The notes beneath the pieces were generated by a model. The model did not search any database. It was not told the origin of the DNA and was given only the letters and a program-made list of their open reading frames with translations. The position numbers and the translations under genes were made by a program. This document shows, in pieces, positions 34,447-43,543 of a stretch of 64,000 bases of DNA. Each line of letters starts with the position of its first letter. Position 1 is the stretch's first letter. Origin of the DNA: Pseudoxanthomonas sp. F37 (GTDB lineage: Bacteria; Pseudomonadota; Gammaproteobacteria; Xanthomonadales; Xanthomonadaceae); NCBI RefSeq assembly GCF_022965755.1, contig NZ_CP095187.1, forward strand, positions 3,907,653 to 3,971,652, given 5' to 3'.

Positions 34447-35223
34447 TCAGGGCGATGCCGGGGCCGGCGCCGGCATGTCGGCAGCACGCGTGAGCGCATG
34501 CAGGATGCGCAGGTCCTGCGCGTCCAGTTCGGTGCCTTCCATGCCGCGAAAACGGTGGTGGAACGCGCGCACGGTATCGGCGCGGTCGTCGACGGCATAG
34601 CCGATGGCCTGCAATGCGAGCCAGGGATCGAATCCGGCCGGCGGATCCTGCGTGGCATCGGCCGGCCACAGGCCGAAGCCCGCGTCGTGCAGGCGTTTCC
34701 ACGGGAACAGCGGACCCGGATCGATCTTGCGCGTCGGCGCCAGGTCCGAATGGCCGATGATCTGCGTGGGCGGAATGCGCAGACGCGTGGTCAGGTCGCG
34801 CAGCAGCACGATCAGGCTGTCGATCTGCGCATCGGGGAACGGACTTTTGCCGTCGTTGTCGATCTCGATGCCGATGGAGGCGTTGTTGACGTCGGTGATC
34901 GCGCCCCAGCGTCCTGAGCCCGCATGCCAGGCACGCTTTGCGTCGCTGACCAGCTGGTAGATCTTTCCGTCCTTGCCGAGCAGGTAGTGCGAACTGACAC
35001 GTCCTCCGCTGTTGCGGCTGCGCAGCGTGTCCAGCGACTGCTCGACGGACTCCTGCTCGGTGTAGTGCAGCACGATGACCACGGGCCGGCGTTCATCGAA
35101 GTTCTTCGACGGCACCCAGGTGGCCAGCGGGTTGCGCGGACCGCTGTGCGCGCAGGCGGCCAGCAGTACGGTCATGGCGGCGACGGCCAGGATGCGCCGC
35201 GCGGGCGGGACGGACAGGGTCAT
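34447..35223 (-). CDS. AmiD-type N-acetylmuramoyl-L-alanine amidase, lipoprotein
   Basis: A 258-residue zinc amidase with a lipoprotein signal (AVAAMTVLLAAC, Cys24). The Amidase_2/AmpD fold shows zinc ligands His53 (VIVLHYTEQ), His158 (IIGHSD) and Asp168 (RKIDPGPLFPW), with the catalytic-type Glu120 in SIGIEIDND. A C-terminal helical segment follows, as in E. coli AmiD, the outer-membrane lipoprotein that removes stem peptides from MurNAc or anhydro-MurNAc. The start is the ATG at 35223 behind GGAGGAA; a longer frame from 35328 is unlikely. It lies between the two TonB receptor genes on the same strand, so it could free peptides for uptake or further digestion. Confidence 0.9.
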   Translation of the reverse strand: MTLSVPPARRILAVAAMTVLLAACAHSGPRNPLATWVPSKNFDERRPVVIVLHYTEQESVEQSLDTLRSRNSGGRVSSHYLLGKDGKIYQLVSDAKRAWHAGSGRWGAITDVNNASIGIEIDNDGKSPFPDAQIDSLIVLLRDLTTRLRIPPTQIIGHSDLAPTRKIDPGPLFPWKRLHDAGFGLWPADATQDPPAGFDPWLALQAIGYAVDDRADTVRAFHHRFRGMEGTELDAQDLRILHALTRAADMPAPAPASP

Positions 35224-35364
35224 GACGGGTTCCTCCGCAAAGGCAGGGCTACAGGAATAGCACGGCGCCCGCATCCCTGCGTGCGCGTGCCGCAACAAAA
35301 GAAAGGCCTGCCGCGAACGGCAGGCCACGGGAGAGACACAGCTTCGACCGCATGCGCTGCGCGA

Positions 35365-38349
35365 TCAGAAGTTCCACGTCACCACGAGCTGGGTGTAGCG
35401 GGGGGATTGCCACACCGTGCCCTGCCCGAAATGGGGCATTTGTGTTCCCGGCGTGCTTTCATAGCGGGAGTGCACGTTGATCACCGTCTGCCGATTCAGC
35501 AGGTTGTACACGGAGAGGCGGGCCTTGAGGTCGATACCGTCCACCGGCAGGGTCCAGGTGACATTCGCGCCCAGATCGTAGACCCAGGGCATGCGGCCAA
35601 AAGCACCGCGCTCGGAGTACACCAACTCGCGTGTGGCCCAGTCGGAGCAGTTGGCCACGCACAACCATCCCGAGCCACCACCGCTGAACTCGCCAGGTCC
35701 GCCCGCCGAACGGTTATCGTTCGGCCAGACCACGCCGTATGCGGTGATGGGTCCGCCCGAGCGCGCGGAGAACGTGCTGCCGAACGACCATTGCTCGTTG
35801 AGCTTGTAGCTGCCCCGCAGCTTGATCTGGTGTCGGGAATCGTTGAAGAGCACGCCGTAGCGCTCGTTGACGGCGGGATGATCGTAGTACTGAACCAAGT
35901 TCGTGTCGGCGTAACCCGTATCCGAATTCACCGGGCCTTCCATATTGCCCTCTGACTTGGACCAGAGGTAGCTGGCGTTGAACGCCCACTTGTCGTCCCA
36001 CGCACGGTCAAGCTGGAACTCCACCGCCTTGTAGGTACGCTTGGGCTTCTTGTAGCCCATGATCGCGCCACTGCCCGATGCGATGTAGCCGTCCTGCGAA
36101 GAGTCGAACGTGACCCAGTCGCTGGTGGTGGGGCACCACAAGGTTGTCGTCTCACCCGGGTTGATGATCGGCCAGTCGCCCGAGTACCAGGGACAGCCCT
36201 CCACATGGTTGATACGCGCATCCTCGACCGCACGCGTCATGCGGCGGTAGGTGGCATTGACGCCGTACGACCATGCCTGGTTGATCGCCTGCTGGAAGCC
36301 CAGGATGAACTCGTCCTGGAAGACCATCTTTAGATCTTTCGCAACTGCGGTGCGGAAGTCCTCCGGAGCCGGCACGTTGTTCGACGTATTCACCGGACCG
36401 ATCTGCTGGCCGAGGATGGGCAAGAGGTAGGTTCCTGCCACCGGGTGCTCCATCTGGGTCCAACCATCGAGCACGTAGTAGGTGTGTTCGTCGGTGCTGC
36501 CCGCGAAGTAGTCGGCCAGCTTGTTGGTCAACGGCAGGTAGTAGCGGCCCGCATTGCCGAAGAACTTGGTCGAGCCATCACCCTTCATGTCCCAGCTGAA
36601 GCCGACGCGCGGCGCGATCATGTCGGAGAAGTCGGCCTTGGCGAAGGTTACGCCGGAAGCGTACTTGTTGTGGAACTTGTCCGCACGCAACCCGAGGTTC
36701 AGCAACAGATTGGGCGTGACGCTCCAGTTGTCTTCGATGTAGATCGCTTGCGCTTCGGTGGTGACGGGCGTTCCTGTGATGTAGCGGCGCGCATCGACAA
36801 TGGCGGTGGTGCCCGCCGGAATTACCGTACCGTTGAGGGAACTGCCTGCGTTGGCGGCCTGTACCTGGTAACTGATGCCATCGTTGGGGTAACGCACCGC
36901 ACTGTTCGAGTCCATGACCTCTTGGTCAAGGCCGAAACGCAGCAAGTGATCGCCCAGTGTCCACTCGAAATCCAGGCGTGCCGCCTCGCGCTTGTCGTCG
37001 CGGTCGCCGATGCCGGTATCGGTGGGATGACAGCCTTCAGGGATACCTTCTGGCCCGAACCGGGTGGTGTAACTGCCGGACCGCGTCACGATGCTGCAAT
37101 CCGAATCCTGATTGCTGCTGTTGGAGGAGCTGCGCTTGTTCACGCCGTACATCGCCTTGGCGGTGAAGTTGTCCGTGAAATGGCCCGTATAGGTGAGCGA
37201 CCAGTTGTCGCCGCCGGAGCCTGACACGCTGTCGCCCTTCAGCCTGTCCTTGGAGCCCGTGGCCCATGTGTACTTGTAGATGTCGGTCGTCGATTCGCTT
37301 TTGTCGGAGAAGGCCAGCAGCTCCAGCAAATGGTCGTCATTGATGCGCCAATCGAGCTTGGTGCCCCAGAAATCGTTGTCGCCCTTGGTGATGAACGCAT
37401 CATTGGTATCGAAATCCTGCGGACTGCTGTCGCGCTTCTCGTACATCGCGAAGAAGAACAGCTTGTCCTGGACGATCGCGCCCGAGGCCCAGACGTTCGC
37501 CTTGTAGAATGAGCTCGTATCGCGACTGGTTCGATTGCGTTCGTCGAGGGTGCCGTCGCGATGGTAGTGGTCTTCTTTCGAGGCCTCCCAAGCGGACGGC
37601 TCCAGGGTTACTTCTGCGCCGGCGCGGAACTCGTTGCTGCCCGAGCGCGTTACCGCGTTGATGACGCCGCCGGTGCTTCGTCCGAACTCGGCCGAGTAGC
37701 CACCGGTCTTGACCTGGAATTCCTCGTAGAAGCCGAACGGGACCGACGAGAACCCTTGCCGGCGGTACGGATCGGTGACGTTGAGGCCATTGATGTAGAC
37801 AGCATTCTCCGCGACGGATGACCCGCCGAATGAAAGACCACCGAATGTGGCGCCGGAATTGATCACGCCCGGCGCCAACAGCGCGACAGAGCTAAGGCTC
37901 TGATCGACCGGCAATCTCGCGAGTTCCTGCCGGTTGATGTTCGTCGCCGACTCCGTCGAACGCACGTCCACCCGGTTGACCACGCGCGAGCCCACCACCT
38001 GCACGGCGTTGAGGTTCACCACGCCGCCGTCGCTGCCCAGGTTGACGGTGGTGGTGCCGCCCAGGGCGACGTTGACGGCCACGGCCTGGCCCACGTCCTC
38101 GCCATTGCGCTTGACCTGCAGCTGGTAGTCGCCCACCGGCAGCTGGCTCAGGCGGTAGCCGCCGTCGCCGCCCACCGTCACCGAGCGCGTCGCGCCGGTG
38201 GCGGTGTTGGTGATCATGATCTGGTCGCCCGCGCTGGCGCGGCCGGCGACCGCACCGGTCGCGCTCTGCGCCATCGCCGGCGCCATCGACGCCAGGCAGG
38301 CGCCCAACGCCAGGCCCAGTGCCGCCTTCTTCAGAACCTTGCCTTTCAT
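35365..38349 (-). CDS. Oar-like TonB-dependent receptor with N-terminal carboxypeptidase-regulatory-like domain
   Basis: A 994-residue outer-membrane receptor. Order: signal peptide (GLALGACLASMAPAMA), a small beta-sandwich regulatory domain (about residues 30-105, GDGGYRLSQLPVGDYQLQVK), a plug (LARLPVDQSLSSVALLAPGV, GGYSAEFGRSTGGVINAVTR), then a large barrel ending in the aromatic C-terminus QLVVTWNF. Oar-like receptors are common in Xanthomonadaceae and have been linked to peptide or protein uptake. AGGAG lies before the ATG. The barrel-coding DNA is clearly lower in GC than the first ~120 codons, which suggests a mosaic gene. It follows the transglutaminase gene after 57 bases and is probably co-transcribed. 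Confidence 0.92.
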   Translation of the reverse strand: MKGKVLKKAALGLALGACLASMAPAMAQSATGAVAGRASAGDQIMITNTATGATRSVTVGGDGGYRLSQLPVGDYQLQVKRNGEDVGQAVAVNVALGGTTTVNLGSDGGVVNLNAVQVVGSRVVNRVDVRSTESATNINRQELARLPVDQSLSSVALLAPGVINSGATFGGLSFGGSSVAENAVYINGLNVTDPYRRQGFSSVPFGFYEEFQVKTGGYSAEFGRSTGGVINAVTRSGSNEFRAGAEVTLEPSAWEASKEDHYHRDGTLDERNRTSRDTSSFYKANVWASGAIVQDKLFFFAMYEKRDSSPQDFDTNDAFITKGDNDFWGTKLDWRINDDHLLELLAFSDKSESTTDIYKYTWATGSKDRLKGDSVSGSGGDNWSLTYTGHFTDNFTAKAMYGVNKRSSSNSSNQDSDCSIVTRSGSYTTRFGPEGIPEGCHPTDTGIGDRDDKREAARLDFEWTLGDHLLRFGLDQEVMDSNSAVRYPNDGISYQVQAANAGSSLNGTVIPAGTTAIVDARRYITGTPVTTEAQAIYIEDNWSVTPNLLLNLGLRADKFHNKYASGVTFAKADFSDMIAPRVGFSWDMKGDGSTKFFGNAGRYYLPLTNKLADYFAGSTDEHTYYVLDGWTQMEHPVAGTYLLPILGQQIGPVNTSNNVPAPEDFRTAVAKDLKMVFQDEFILGFQQAINQAWSYGVNATYRRMTRAVEDARINHVEGCPWYSGDWPIINPGETTTLWCPTTSDWVTFDSSQDGYIASGSGAIMGYKKPKRTYKAVEFQLDRAWDDKWAFNASYLWSKSEGNMEGPVNSDTGYADTNLVQYYDHPAVNERYGVLFNDSRHQIKLRGSYKLNEQWSFGSTFSARSGGPITAYGVVWPNDNRSAGGPGEFSGGGSGWLCVANCSDWATRELVYSERGAFGRMPWVYDLGANVTWTLPVDGIDLKARLSVYNLLNRQTVINVHSRYESTPGTQMPHFGQGTVWQSPRYTQLVVTWNF

Positions 38350-38406
38350 CCCCGCTCTCTCCTGCTAAAGATGGTGTTGAATCGTGTGGTGGTGGTGGTG
38401 TTGCGG

Positions 38407-39924
38407 TCAGCCGCGCCCGTCCCGGGGCAGCACGGTCCATTCGAACTGGTAATCCCATTGGTCGAAGTAGAGGTTCCCGCCCCTCCACTCCACTTCGCCG
38501 CGCTGCAGGTCCACCGTCTCGGAGCGCTCGTGCTGCTTGGCGGGGATGAAGTCGCGCGAATAGTCGTCGTTGAAGGCGACGCGGTAAGCGTCCAGCCCGC
38601 CGAGATAGAACCAGCGCAGCGCCGGATCGTCCGACGCCAGCTGGCCGCTGGTCACGTCCATCGGCACCCAGCCGTACGGCGCCAGGTACAGCGCGCCCCA
38701 GTCGTGCATGGTGTCGTGGCCTTCCACGTCCTCGGAATACGCCCAGCCCGACTGCCAGCGCGCGGGAATCCCGTTCATCCGCAGCAGCGTGATCAGCAGC
38801 AGCGTCTGCTGCCCGCAGTCGGCGTGTCCGGCGCGGAAGGCGTAGTCGCTGATGTTGGTGATCGTGGAGTATTCGCGGGCACCCGCCCACGGGATGCGGT
38901 CCACCGCCGCGAACAGCTTCTGCGCAATGCGGTAGGGATGGGTTTCGTCGCCGACGACCTCGGCGCTGAAGCGGCGCAGGTCGTCGCTGAAGACCACGTG
39001 CGGCGCGCGTTCGGCCACGAAGGGTTCCAGCTCCGGCGTCAGGGTGGGCGGCACCACGGCATCCGGGTCTATCGCCACCCGGCGCGCATGCACGGTGACT
39101 TCGTAGGTCAGCGAAAAGCTTGTCGGCTGGCCCGCGACCGCGGGGCGCTCCAGGTAGGCCGTGCGCTGCAGCGCACGCTCTGGCGCGACCTGCGGCCTGG
39201 CCGGCTGGCTGTCGACCAGGGCGATGGCTTCCTGCTGGCCGGCGATGGCGCGCGGATACGGAATCCACGCACGCACCGTCTCGCCGGCAGGCACGGCGTC
39301 GGGCTTGACGGTGATGCGGTGGGTGATGCGGACGCGACGAGGCAGCACGCTGGTGGTTCCCGTCGCCCTGGACACCTGCACGACATCGCGATGATGGCGA
39401 TGCAGCGTTTCGTAGGGCCCTTGGACGAAGGGGCGCACCGGCGATGCGCGGCGGGCGGCCGCTTCCGGGCTGAGCCGGAACAGGTTGGACACCGACCGGT
39501 TGAAGTAGCGCGGCTCGCCATCGATGTCGAGCCGCTCGATCAGCCCGGCGGCGTCCCAGCGCAGGAACTCGTCTTCGCGCAGGTCCGGCACCTGCGCGCG
39601 GATGCGCTGGCGTACCGCAGCGCCGTCCAGGCCGAAATCCAGGCGGATGCGCCGCATGCGCTCGCGCTGGAACTGCAGCGCGCGGGCGTCGGCGGCGTTG
39701 CGGCCACCCAGTGCCCGTTCGATCGCCTGCTCGGCCTGGTGGAAGCGCCCGCGGTCGATGTCGGCGACGATGGCAGCCAGCGGATCGCCGGCCATGGCCA
39801 GCCCCGGCGCCAGGAGTACCATCGGCCACCCGCCCAGGCACAGCCACGCGGCCAACCGGCGCTGCCGGCGCCTGCCGCGTACTGCAATGGTGTGCTGGCA
39901 ACCGCTGGCATCCACGTCGAACAT
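38407..39924 (-). CDS. Exported transglutaminase-fold protein
   Basis: A 505-residue protein with a signal-like N-terminus (AAWLCLGGWPMVLLAPGLAMA) and a C-terminal transglutaminase-like domain. The Cys-His-Asp triad is visible: Cys370 in HADCGQQTLLL, His407 in MHDWGALYL and Asp423 in PMDVTSG. The N-terminal half holds a beta-rich domain with VRITHRITVKPDAVPAGE and SLTYEVTVHARRVAID, as in DUF3857-like partners. Bacterial members act as cysteine peptidases or amidases, or cross-link proteins. It is the first gene of the minus run, divergent from the NlpC/P60 endopeptidase gene, so a role on wall peptides is plausible but unproven. The start is the ATG at 39924. Confidence 0.8.
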   Translation of the reverse strand: MFDVDASGCQHTIAVRGRRRQRRLAAWLCLGGWPMVLLAPGLAMAGDPLAAIVADIDRGRFHQAEQAIERALGGRNAADARALQFQRERMRRIRLDFGLDGAAVRQRIRAQVPDLREDEFLRWDAAGLIERLDIDGEPRYFNRSVSNLFRLSPEAAARRASPVRPFVQGPYETLHRHHRDVVQVSRATGTTSVLPRRVRITHRITVKPDAVPAGETVRAWIPYPRAIAGQQEAIALVDSQPARPQVAPERALQRTAYLERPAVAGQPTSFSLTYEVTVHARRVAIDPDAVVPPTLTPELEPFVAERAPHVVFSDDLRRFSAEVVGDETHPYRIAQKLFAAVDRIPWAGAREYSTITNISDYAFRAGHADCGQQTLLLITLLRMNGIPARWQSGWAYSEDVEGHDTMHDWGALYLAPYGWVPMDVTSGQLASDDPALRWFYLGGLDAYRVAFNDDYSRDFIPAKQHERSETVDLQRGEVEWRGGNLYFDQWDYQFEWTVLPRDGRG

Positions 39925-39972
39925 CCCCTAGCCGACTGGTCACGGTTGTGTAACACGAGGCAAATGCAGGGG

Positions 39973-40020
39973 TCAATAATTTATTCTTGATTTTTATTCC
40001 GTGAGAAATAAATATTCTTG
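39973..40020. promoter_or_regulatory. AT-rich operator-like motif, copies 2 and 3
   Basis: The 158-base divergent promoter region carries TCAATAATTTATTCTTG (39973-39989, palindrome AATAA-T-TTATT) and GAAATAAATATTCTTG (40005-40020). On the minus strand both begin CAAGAATA and are 31 bases apart, about three helical turns. Copy 1 lies upstream of the TonB receptor gene at 31208-34083. Confidence 0.5.
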
Positions 40021-40082
40021 CAGAACCCGCCCCCGGCATGGCGTCATGTGCATCCACGGGCGGGACTGACCAAGGGGAGTGG

Positions 40083-41537
40083 ATGAACGTATCGACGTCG
40101 TACCGGCCCAGCGCGTGGCCGCGCACGCCCGGACGCGGCACCCTGGCCCGCGCGCTGGCGCTGGTCCTGCTGGGCGCCACTCTGTCGGCCACCGCACGCG
40201 AGCCACTGCCGGTGCCGCGCCACGCGGTCATCGGCGTGGAAGACCACCACCTGCAGGCCGATTACTGGATCGGCAGGCTGGCCCAGCCGCAGCATGCCCT
40301 GCTGGACGCGGCCGGCGTCGCCGCACAGAACGCGCGCATGCGCCAGCAGGACCCCCACGTCCACGAGCTGGAGGCGCTGCCCGCGACGCTGACACGCGCC
40401 GACGTGCGCGCGTGGCTGGAGCCGCTGTCGGCCCTGCCCACCCGTACGCTGTACGACGACCAGGGCCGCGAGATCGCGGCGGCGAGCCTGGTGGCGATGG
40501 CGGCCAACGCGGCGGTCGATGCCGTGCCCGCACAGGCCCCTGCACGCTACGGCCTGGTGGTGCACCGCGCGGACCTGCGGACCTTCCCGACCCGGGAGCG
40601 CGTGTTCAGCAGCGCGGGCGACACCGACATCGACCGCTTCCAGGAAAGCGCGCTGTTTCCCGGCACACCGGTGGTCATCGCACACACCAGCGCGGACGGC
40701 GACTGGTACTTCGTGGTGAGCCCGCTGTATGCCGCGTGGATCGAGAAGCGGCACGTCGCCGTGGGCACCCGCGAAGCCGTCTTCGGCTACGGCCGCACCG
40801 GCCCGGGCCTGGTGGTGACCGGTGCGACCGCCCGCACCGTATACAACCCCGAGGAACCCGGCCTGTCGGCGCTGCAGCTGGACATGGGCGTGCGCGTACC
40901 GGTGCTGGCCGACTGGCCGGCGGATGCGCCGGTGAACGGACAGCACCCCTACACCTCGCATGTGATCCAGCTGCCGGTGCGGCGCCAGGACGGCTCGCTG
41001 GCCCTGCTGCCGGCCCTGCTGCCGCGCACCGCCGACGTGGCGCCGGACTACCTGCCGCTGACGCCGGCCAACCTGCTGCAGCAGGGCTTCAAGTTCCTGG
41101 GCGAGCGCTACGGCTGGGGGCATGGATACGACAGCCGCGATTGCAGCGGATTCGTTTCCGAGGTCTACCGCAGCATGGGCATCGTCCTGCCCCGCAACAC
41201 CAGCGCACAGGCCGTCAGCCCGGCACTGGAGCGGATCGGCTTCGACCCCGGCGACAGCAACGAGAAGCGGCTGGCCGTGCTGCGCACGCTGCGGGTGGGT
41301 GACCTGGTGTACATCCCCGGCCATGTGATGATGGTCATCGGCCACGACAACGGCATCACCTACACCATCCACGACACCACCGGCATCACCTATCGCGGCG
41401 CCGACGGCAAGACCGTGCGCGCCAGGCTCAACTCGGTGGCGGTCACGCCGCTGGAACCCTTGCTGTTCAACAGCGAACAGTCCACCGTCGACCGCATCAC
41501 CGCCATCCAGCGCATCCGTCCCCAAGGGGCTCCATGA
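40083..41537 (+). CDS. NlpC/P60 dipeptidyl-peptidase with SH3-type domains (YkfC-like)
   Basis: A 484-residue exported enzyme: signal peptide (ALALVLLGATLSATA), two SH3-like modules (about residues 155-225 and 230-300), then an NlpC/P60 domain with Cys354 in DSRDCSGFVSEVYRSMG and His414 in YIPGHVMMVIGHDNG. This layout is that of YkfC-type enzymes, which cut the gamma-D-Glu-to-diaminopimelate bond of free peptides that start with L-Ala. Its stop overlaps the start of the dipeptide epimerase gene (ATGA), the same pairing as ykfC-ykfB in Bacillus subtilis. The ATG at 40083 follows AAGGGGAGTGG. It leads the plus-strand run. Confidence 0.9.
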   Translation: MNVSTSYRPSAWPRTPGRGTLARALALVLLGATLSATAREPLPVPRHAVIGVEDHHLQADYWIGRLAQPQHALLDAAGVAAQNARMRQQDPHVHELEALPATLTRADVRAWLEPLSALPTRTLYDDQGREIAAASLVAMAANAAVDAVPAQAPARYGLVVHRADLRTFPTRERVFSSAGDTDIDRFQESALFPGTPVVIAHTSADGDWYFVVSPLYAAWIEKRHVAVGTREAVFGYGRTGPGLVVTGATARTVYNPEEPGLSALQLDMGVRVPVLADWPADAPVNGQHPYTSHVIQLPVRRQDGSLALLPALLPRTADVAPDYLPLTPANLLQQGFKFLGERYGWGHGYDSRDCSGFVSEVYRSMGIVLPRNTSAQAVSPALERIGFDPGDSNEKRLAVLRTLRVGDLVYIPGHVMMVIGHDNGITYTIHDTTGITYRGADGKTVRARLNSVAVTPLEPLLFNSEQSTVDRITAIQRIRPQGAP

Positions 41538-42631
41538 AGATCACCGACATCAGGTTCGGCATGCTGCGCGTGCCGTTGAAGACGCCGTTCAAGACCGCCC
41601 TGCGCACGGTGGACACGGTGGAGGACATCGTGGTGATCGTGCACACGGACACCGGCCATGTGGGCTACGGCGAAGCGCCGGCGACGGCGGTCATCACCGG
41701 CGACACGCACGGCTCCATCGTCGAAGCGGTGGGCAAGTTCATACGGCCCCGCCTGATAGGCCAGGACATCGCCAACCTCAACCGCATCACCGACCTCATC
41801 CAGACCGCGCTGGAGCGCAACACCAGCGCCAAGGCCGCGGTGGAGATCGCGGTGTACGACCTGTGGGCGCAGCTGTACGACGCGCCGCTGTACAAGATGC
41901 TGGGCGGCGGCGACCCCGTCATCACCACCGACATCACCATCAGCGTGGACTACATCGACAAGATGGTGGCCGACTCGATCAGCGCGGTGGAGCGCGGCTT
42001 CGAATCGCTGAAGATCAAGGTGGGCAAGGACATCGGACTGGATATCGAGCGGGTGAAGGCCATCTACTCCGCGGTCGAAGGCCGCGCCCTGCTGCGCCTG
42101 GACGCCAACCAGGGCTGGACCGCCAAGCAGGCGGTGTTCGCCATGCAGCACCTGGAGGACGCCGGCGTGGTGCTGGAGCTGCTGGAACAGCCGGTGAAGG
42201 CGCGCGACCTGGACGGGCTGAAGTACGTCACCGACCGCGTGCACACGCCGGTGATGGCCGACGAAAGCGTATTCGGCCCCACCGAGGTGATCGACCTGAT
42301 CAAGATGCGCGCCGCCGACATCATCAACATCAAGCTGATGAAGACCGGCGGCATCTCCAACGCCATCCGCATCGCCGACATCGCCTCGATGTACGGGGTG
42401 GAATGCATGATCGGCTGCATGATCGAGACCAGCATCAGCGTGGCCGCGGCCGTACACGTGGCCGCGGCCAAGGCCAACGTCATCACCAAGGTGGACCTGG
42501 ACGGTCCGTCGCTGGGCCAGTTCAACCCGGTCGAAGGCGGGGTGATCTTCAACGAGTCGGAGATCACCATCACCGAAGCGCCCGGCCTGGGCATCCGCGA
42601 GATCCGCGGGCTGGAGCTGCTGCCGGGCTGA
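41534..42631 (+). CDS. L-Ala-D/L-Glu epimerase (enolase superfamily, YkfB/YcjG-like)
   Basis: A 365-residue cytoplasmic racemase/epimerase of the muconate-lactonizing subgroup. The catalytic Lys160/Lys162 (KIK) and Lys267 (NIKLM), with metal ligands Asp190, Glu218 and Asp243, fall within one residue of those I recall for B. subtilis YkfB. A DxD motif (Asp321, Asp323 in KVDLDGPS) matches the feature that binds the dipeptide amino group in Ala-Glu epimerases. It would turn L-Ala-D-Glu from the wall into L-Ala-L-Glu, which ordinary peptidases can use. It is coupled to the endopeptidase gene by a four-base overlap. A related dipeptide specificity is possible. Confidence 0.92.
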   Translation: MKITDIRFGMLRVPLKTPFKTALRTVDTVEDIVVIVHTDTGHVGYGEAPATAVITGDTHGSIVEAVGKFIRPRLIGQDIANLNRITDLIQTALERNTSAKAAVEIAVYDLWAQLYDAPLYKMLGGGDPVITTDITISVDYIDKMVADSISAVERGFESLKIKVGKDIGLDIERVKAIYSAVEGRALLRLDANQGWTAKQAVFAMQHLEDAGVVLELLEQPVKARDLDGLKYVTDRVHTPVMADESVFGPTEVIDLIKMRAADIINIKLMKTGGISNAIRIADIASMYGVECMIGCMIETSISVAAAVHVAAAKANVITKVDLDGPSLGQFNPVEGGVIFNESEITITEAPGLGIREIRGLELLPG

Positions 42632-42685
42632 GCCCGGCGGCGTGGGCCCGTTGTCAGCCGCGTCCTGCCCCATCACACTCCGGCC

Positions 42686-43543
42686 ATGACCAATCCCCTG
42701 GTGAAGATCCGTTCCGAGCGCGACCAGATGTCGGCCATCGAGCGCCGCATCGCCGACTTCATCCTGGACAACGCGCACCTGCTGCGCGACTACTCCTCGC
42801 AGCAGCTGGCCAGCGCGCTGGGCATCAGCCAGTCCAGCGTGGTGAAGTTCGCGCAGAAGTCCGGCTTCAAGGGCTATCCCGACCTCAAGTACACCATCGG
42901 CGAAGCGATCGCCCGCAACGGCAACGGCCACGCCCAGGCGCCGGAGGCCGTGCAGGACGATGCGCCCGACGCCTACCAGCGGCTGCAGGATGGATTGCGC
43001 CGCAGCAAGCTGGCCGCCGAGGAGGAGACCCGCAGCCTCAATCCGCGCGCGCAGATCGAGCCGATCGTGGAGATGATCGACCAGGCCGGGAAGGTATTCG
43101 TCTGCGGCCTGGGCGACGATGGCCTGTTCGCGCGCGAGTTCGCCATGCGGCTCTCGTTGCTGGGGCTGCTGACGGTCCATCACGCCGACCCCATCCTGAT
43201 GATGGCCAACCTGTCCGCCACGCGGCCGGGCGACGTGCTGCTGATGTTCTCCGAATTCGGCAAGCTGCCCGAGCTGTCGCAGGTCAGCCGGCAGTTCCAG
43301 GCGTGCGAAGGCAAGGTCATCTCGATCACCCGCCATACCGCCAACCCGTTGCGCGCGCATGCCGACGCCGCCCTGGTGATCTCGGCGCACGACCCGGCGC
43401 CGCACGTGGAACAGCTGCTCTACCGCTCGTCGCTGCAATCGCTGCTGGACTTCGTGTTCGTCCTGCTGTGCCAGACCAATCCGGACCGTCACCGCCAGCT
43501 CGCCATCAACCTCGAACGCATCCATCACCTGCTGGAGTCGTGA
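42686..43543 (+). CDS. MurR/RpiR-family transcriptional regulator
   Basis: A 285-residue regulator: an N-terminal RpiR helix-turn-helix (about residues 1-77, SAIERRIADFILDN, SQQLASALGISQSSVVKFAQ) and a C-terminal SIS sugar-phosphate-binding domain (about 120-260, GKVFVCGLGDDGLFAREFAM, GDVLLMFSEFGKL). Family members sense phosphosugars; MurR senses MurNAc-6-phosphate. Here it sits among peptide-processing genes with no murQ or nagZ in view, so its ligand may differ. It is the likely local regulator of both runs. The ATG at 42686 lies 54 bases after the epimerase stop. Confidence 0.87.
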   Translation: MTNPLVKIRSERDQMSAIERRIADFILDNAHLLRDYSSQQLASALGISQSSVVKFAQKSGFKGYPDLKYTIGEAIARNGNGHAQAPEAVQDDAPDAYQRLQDGLRRSKLAAEEETRSLNPRAQIEPIVEMIDQAGKVFVCGLGDDGLFAREFAMRLSLLGLLTVHHADPILMMANLSATRPGDVLLMFSEFGKLPELSQVSRQFQACEGKVISITRHTANPLRAHADAALVISAHDPAPHVEQLLYRSSLQSLLDFVFVLLCQTNPDRHRQLAINLERIHHLLES

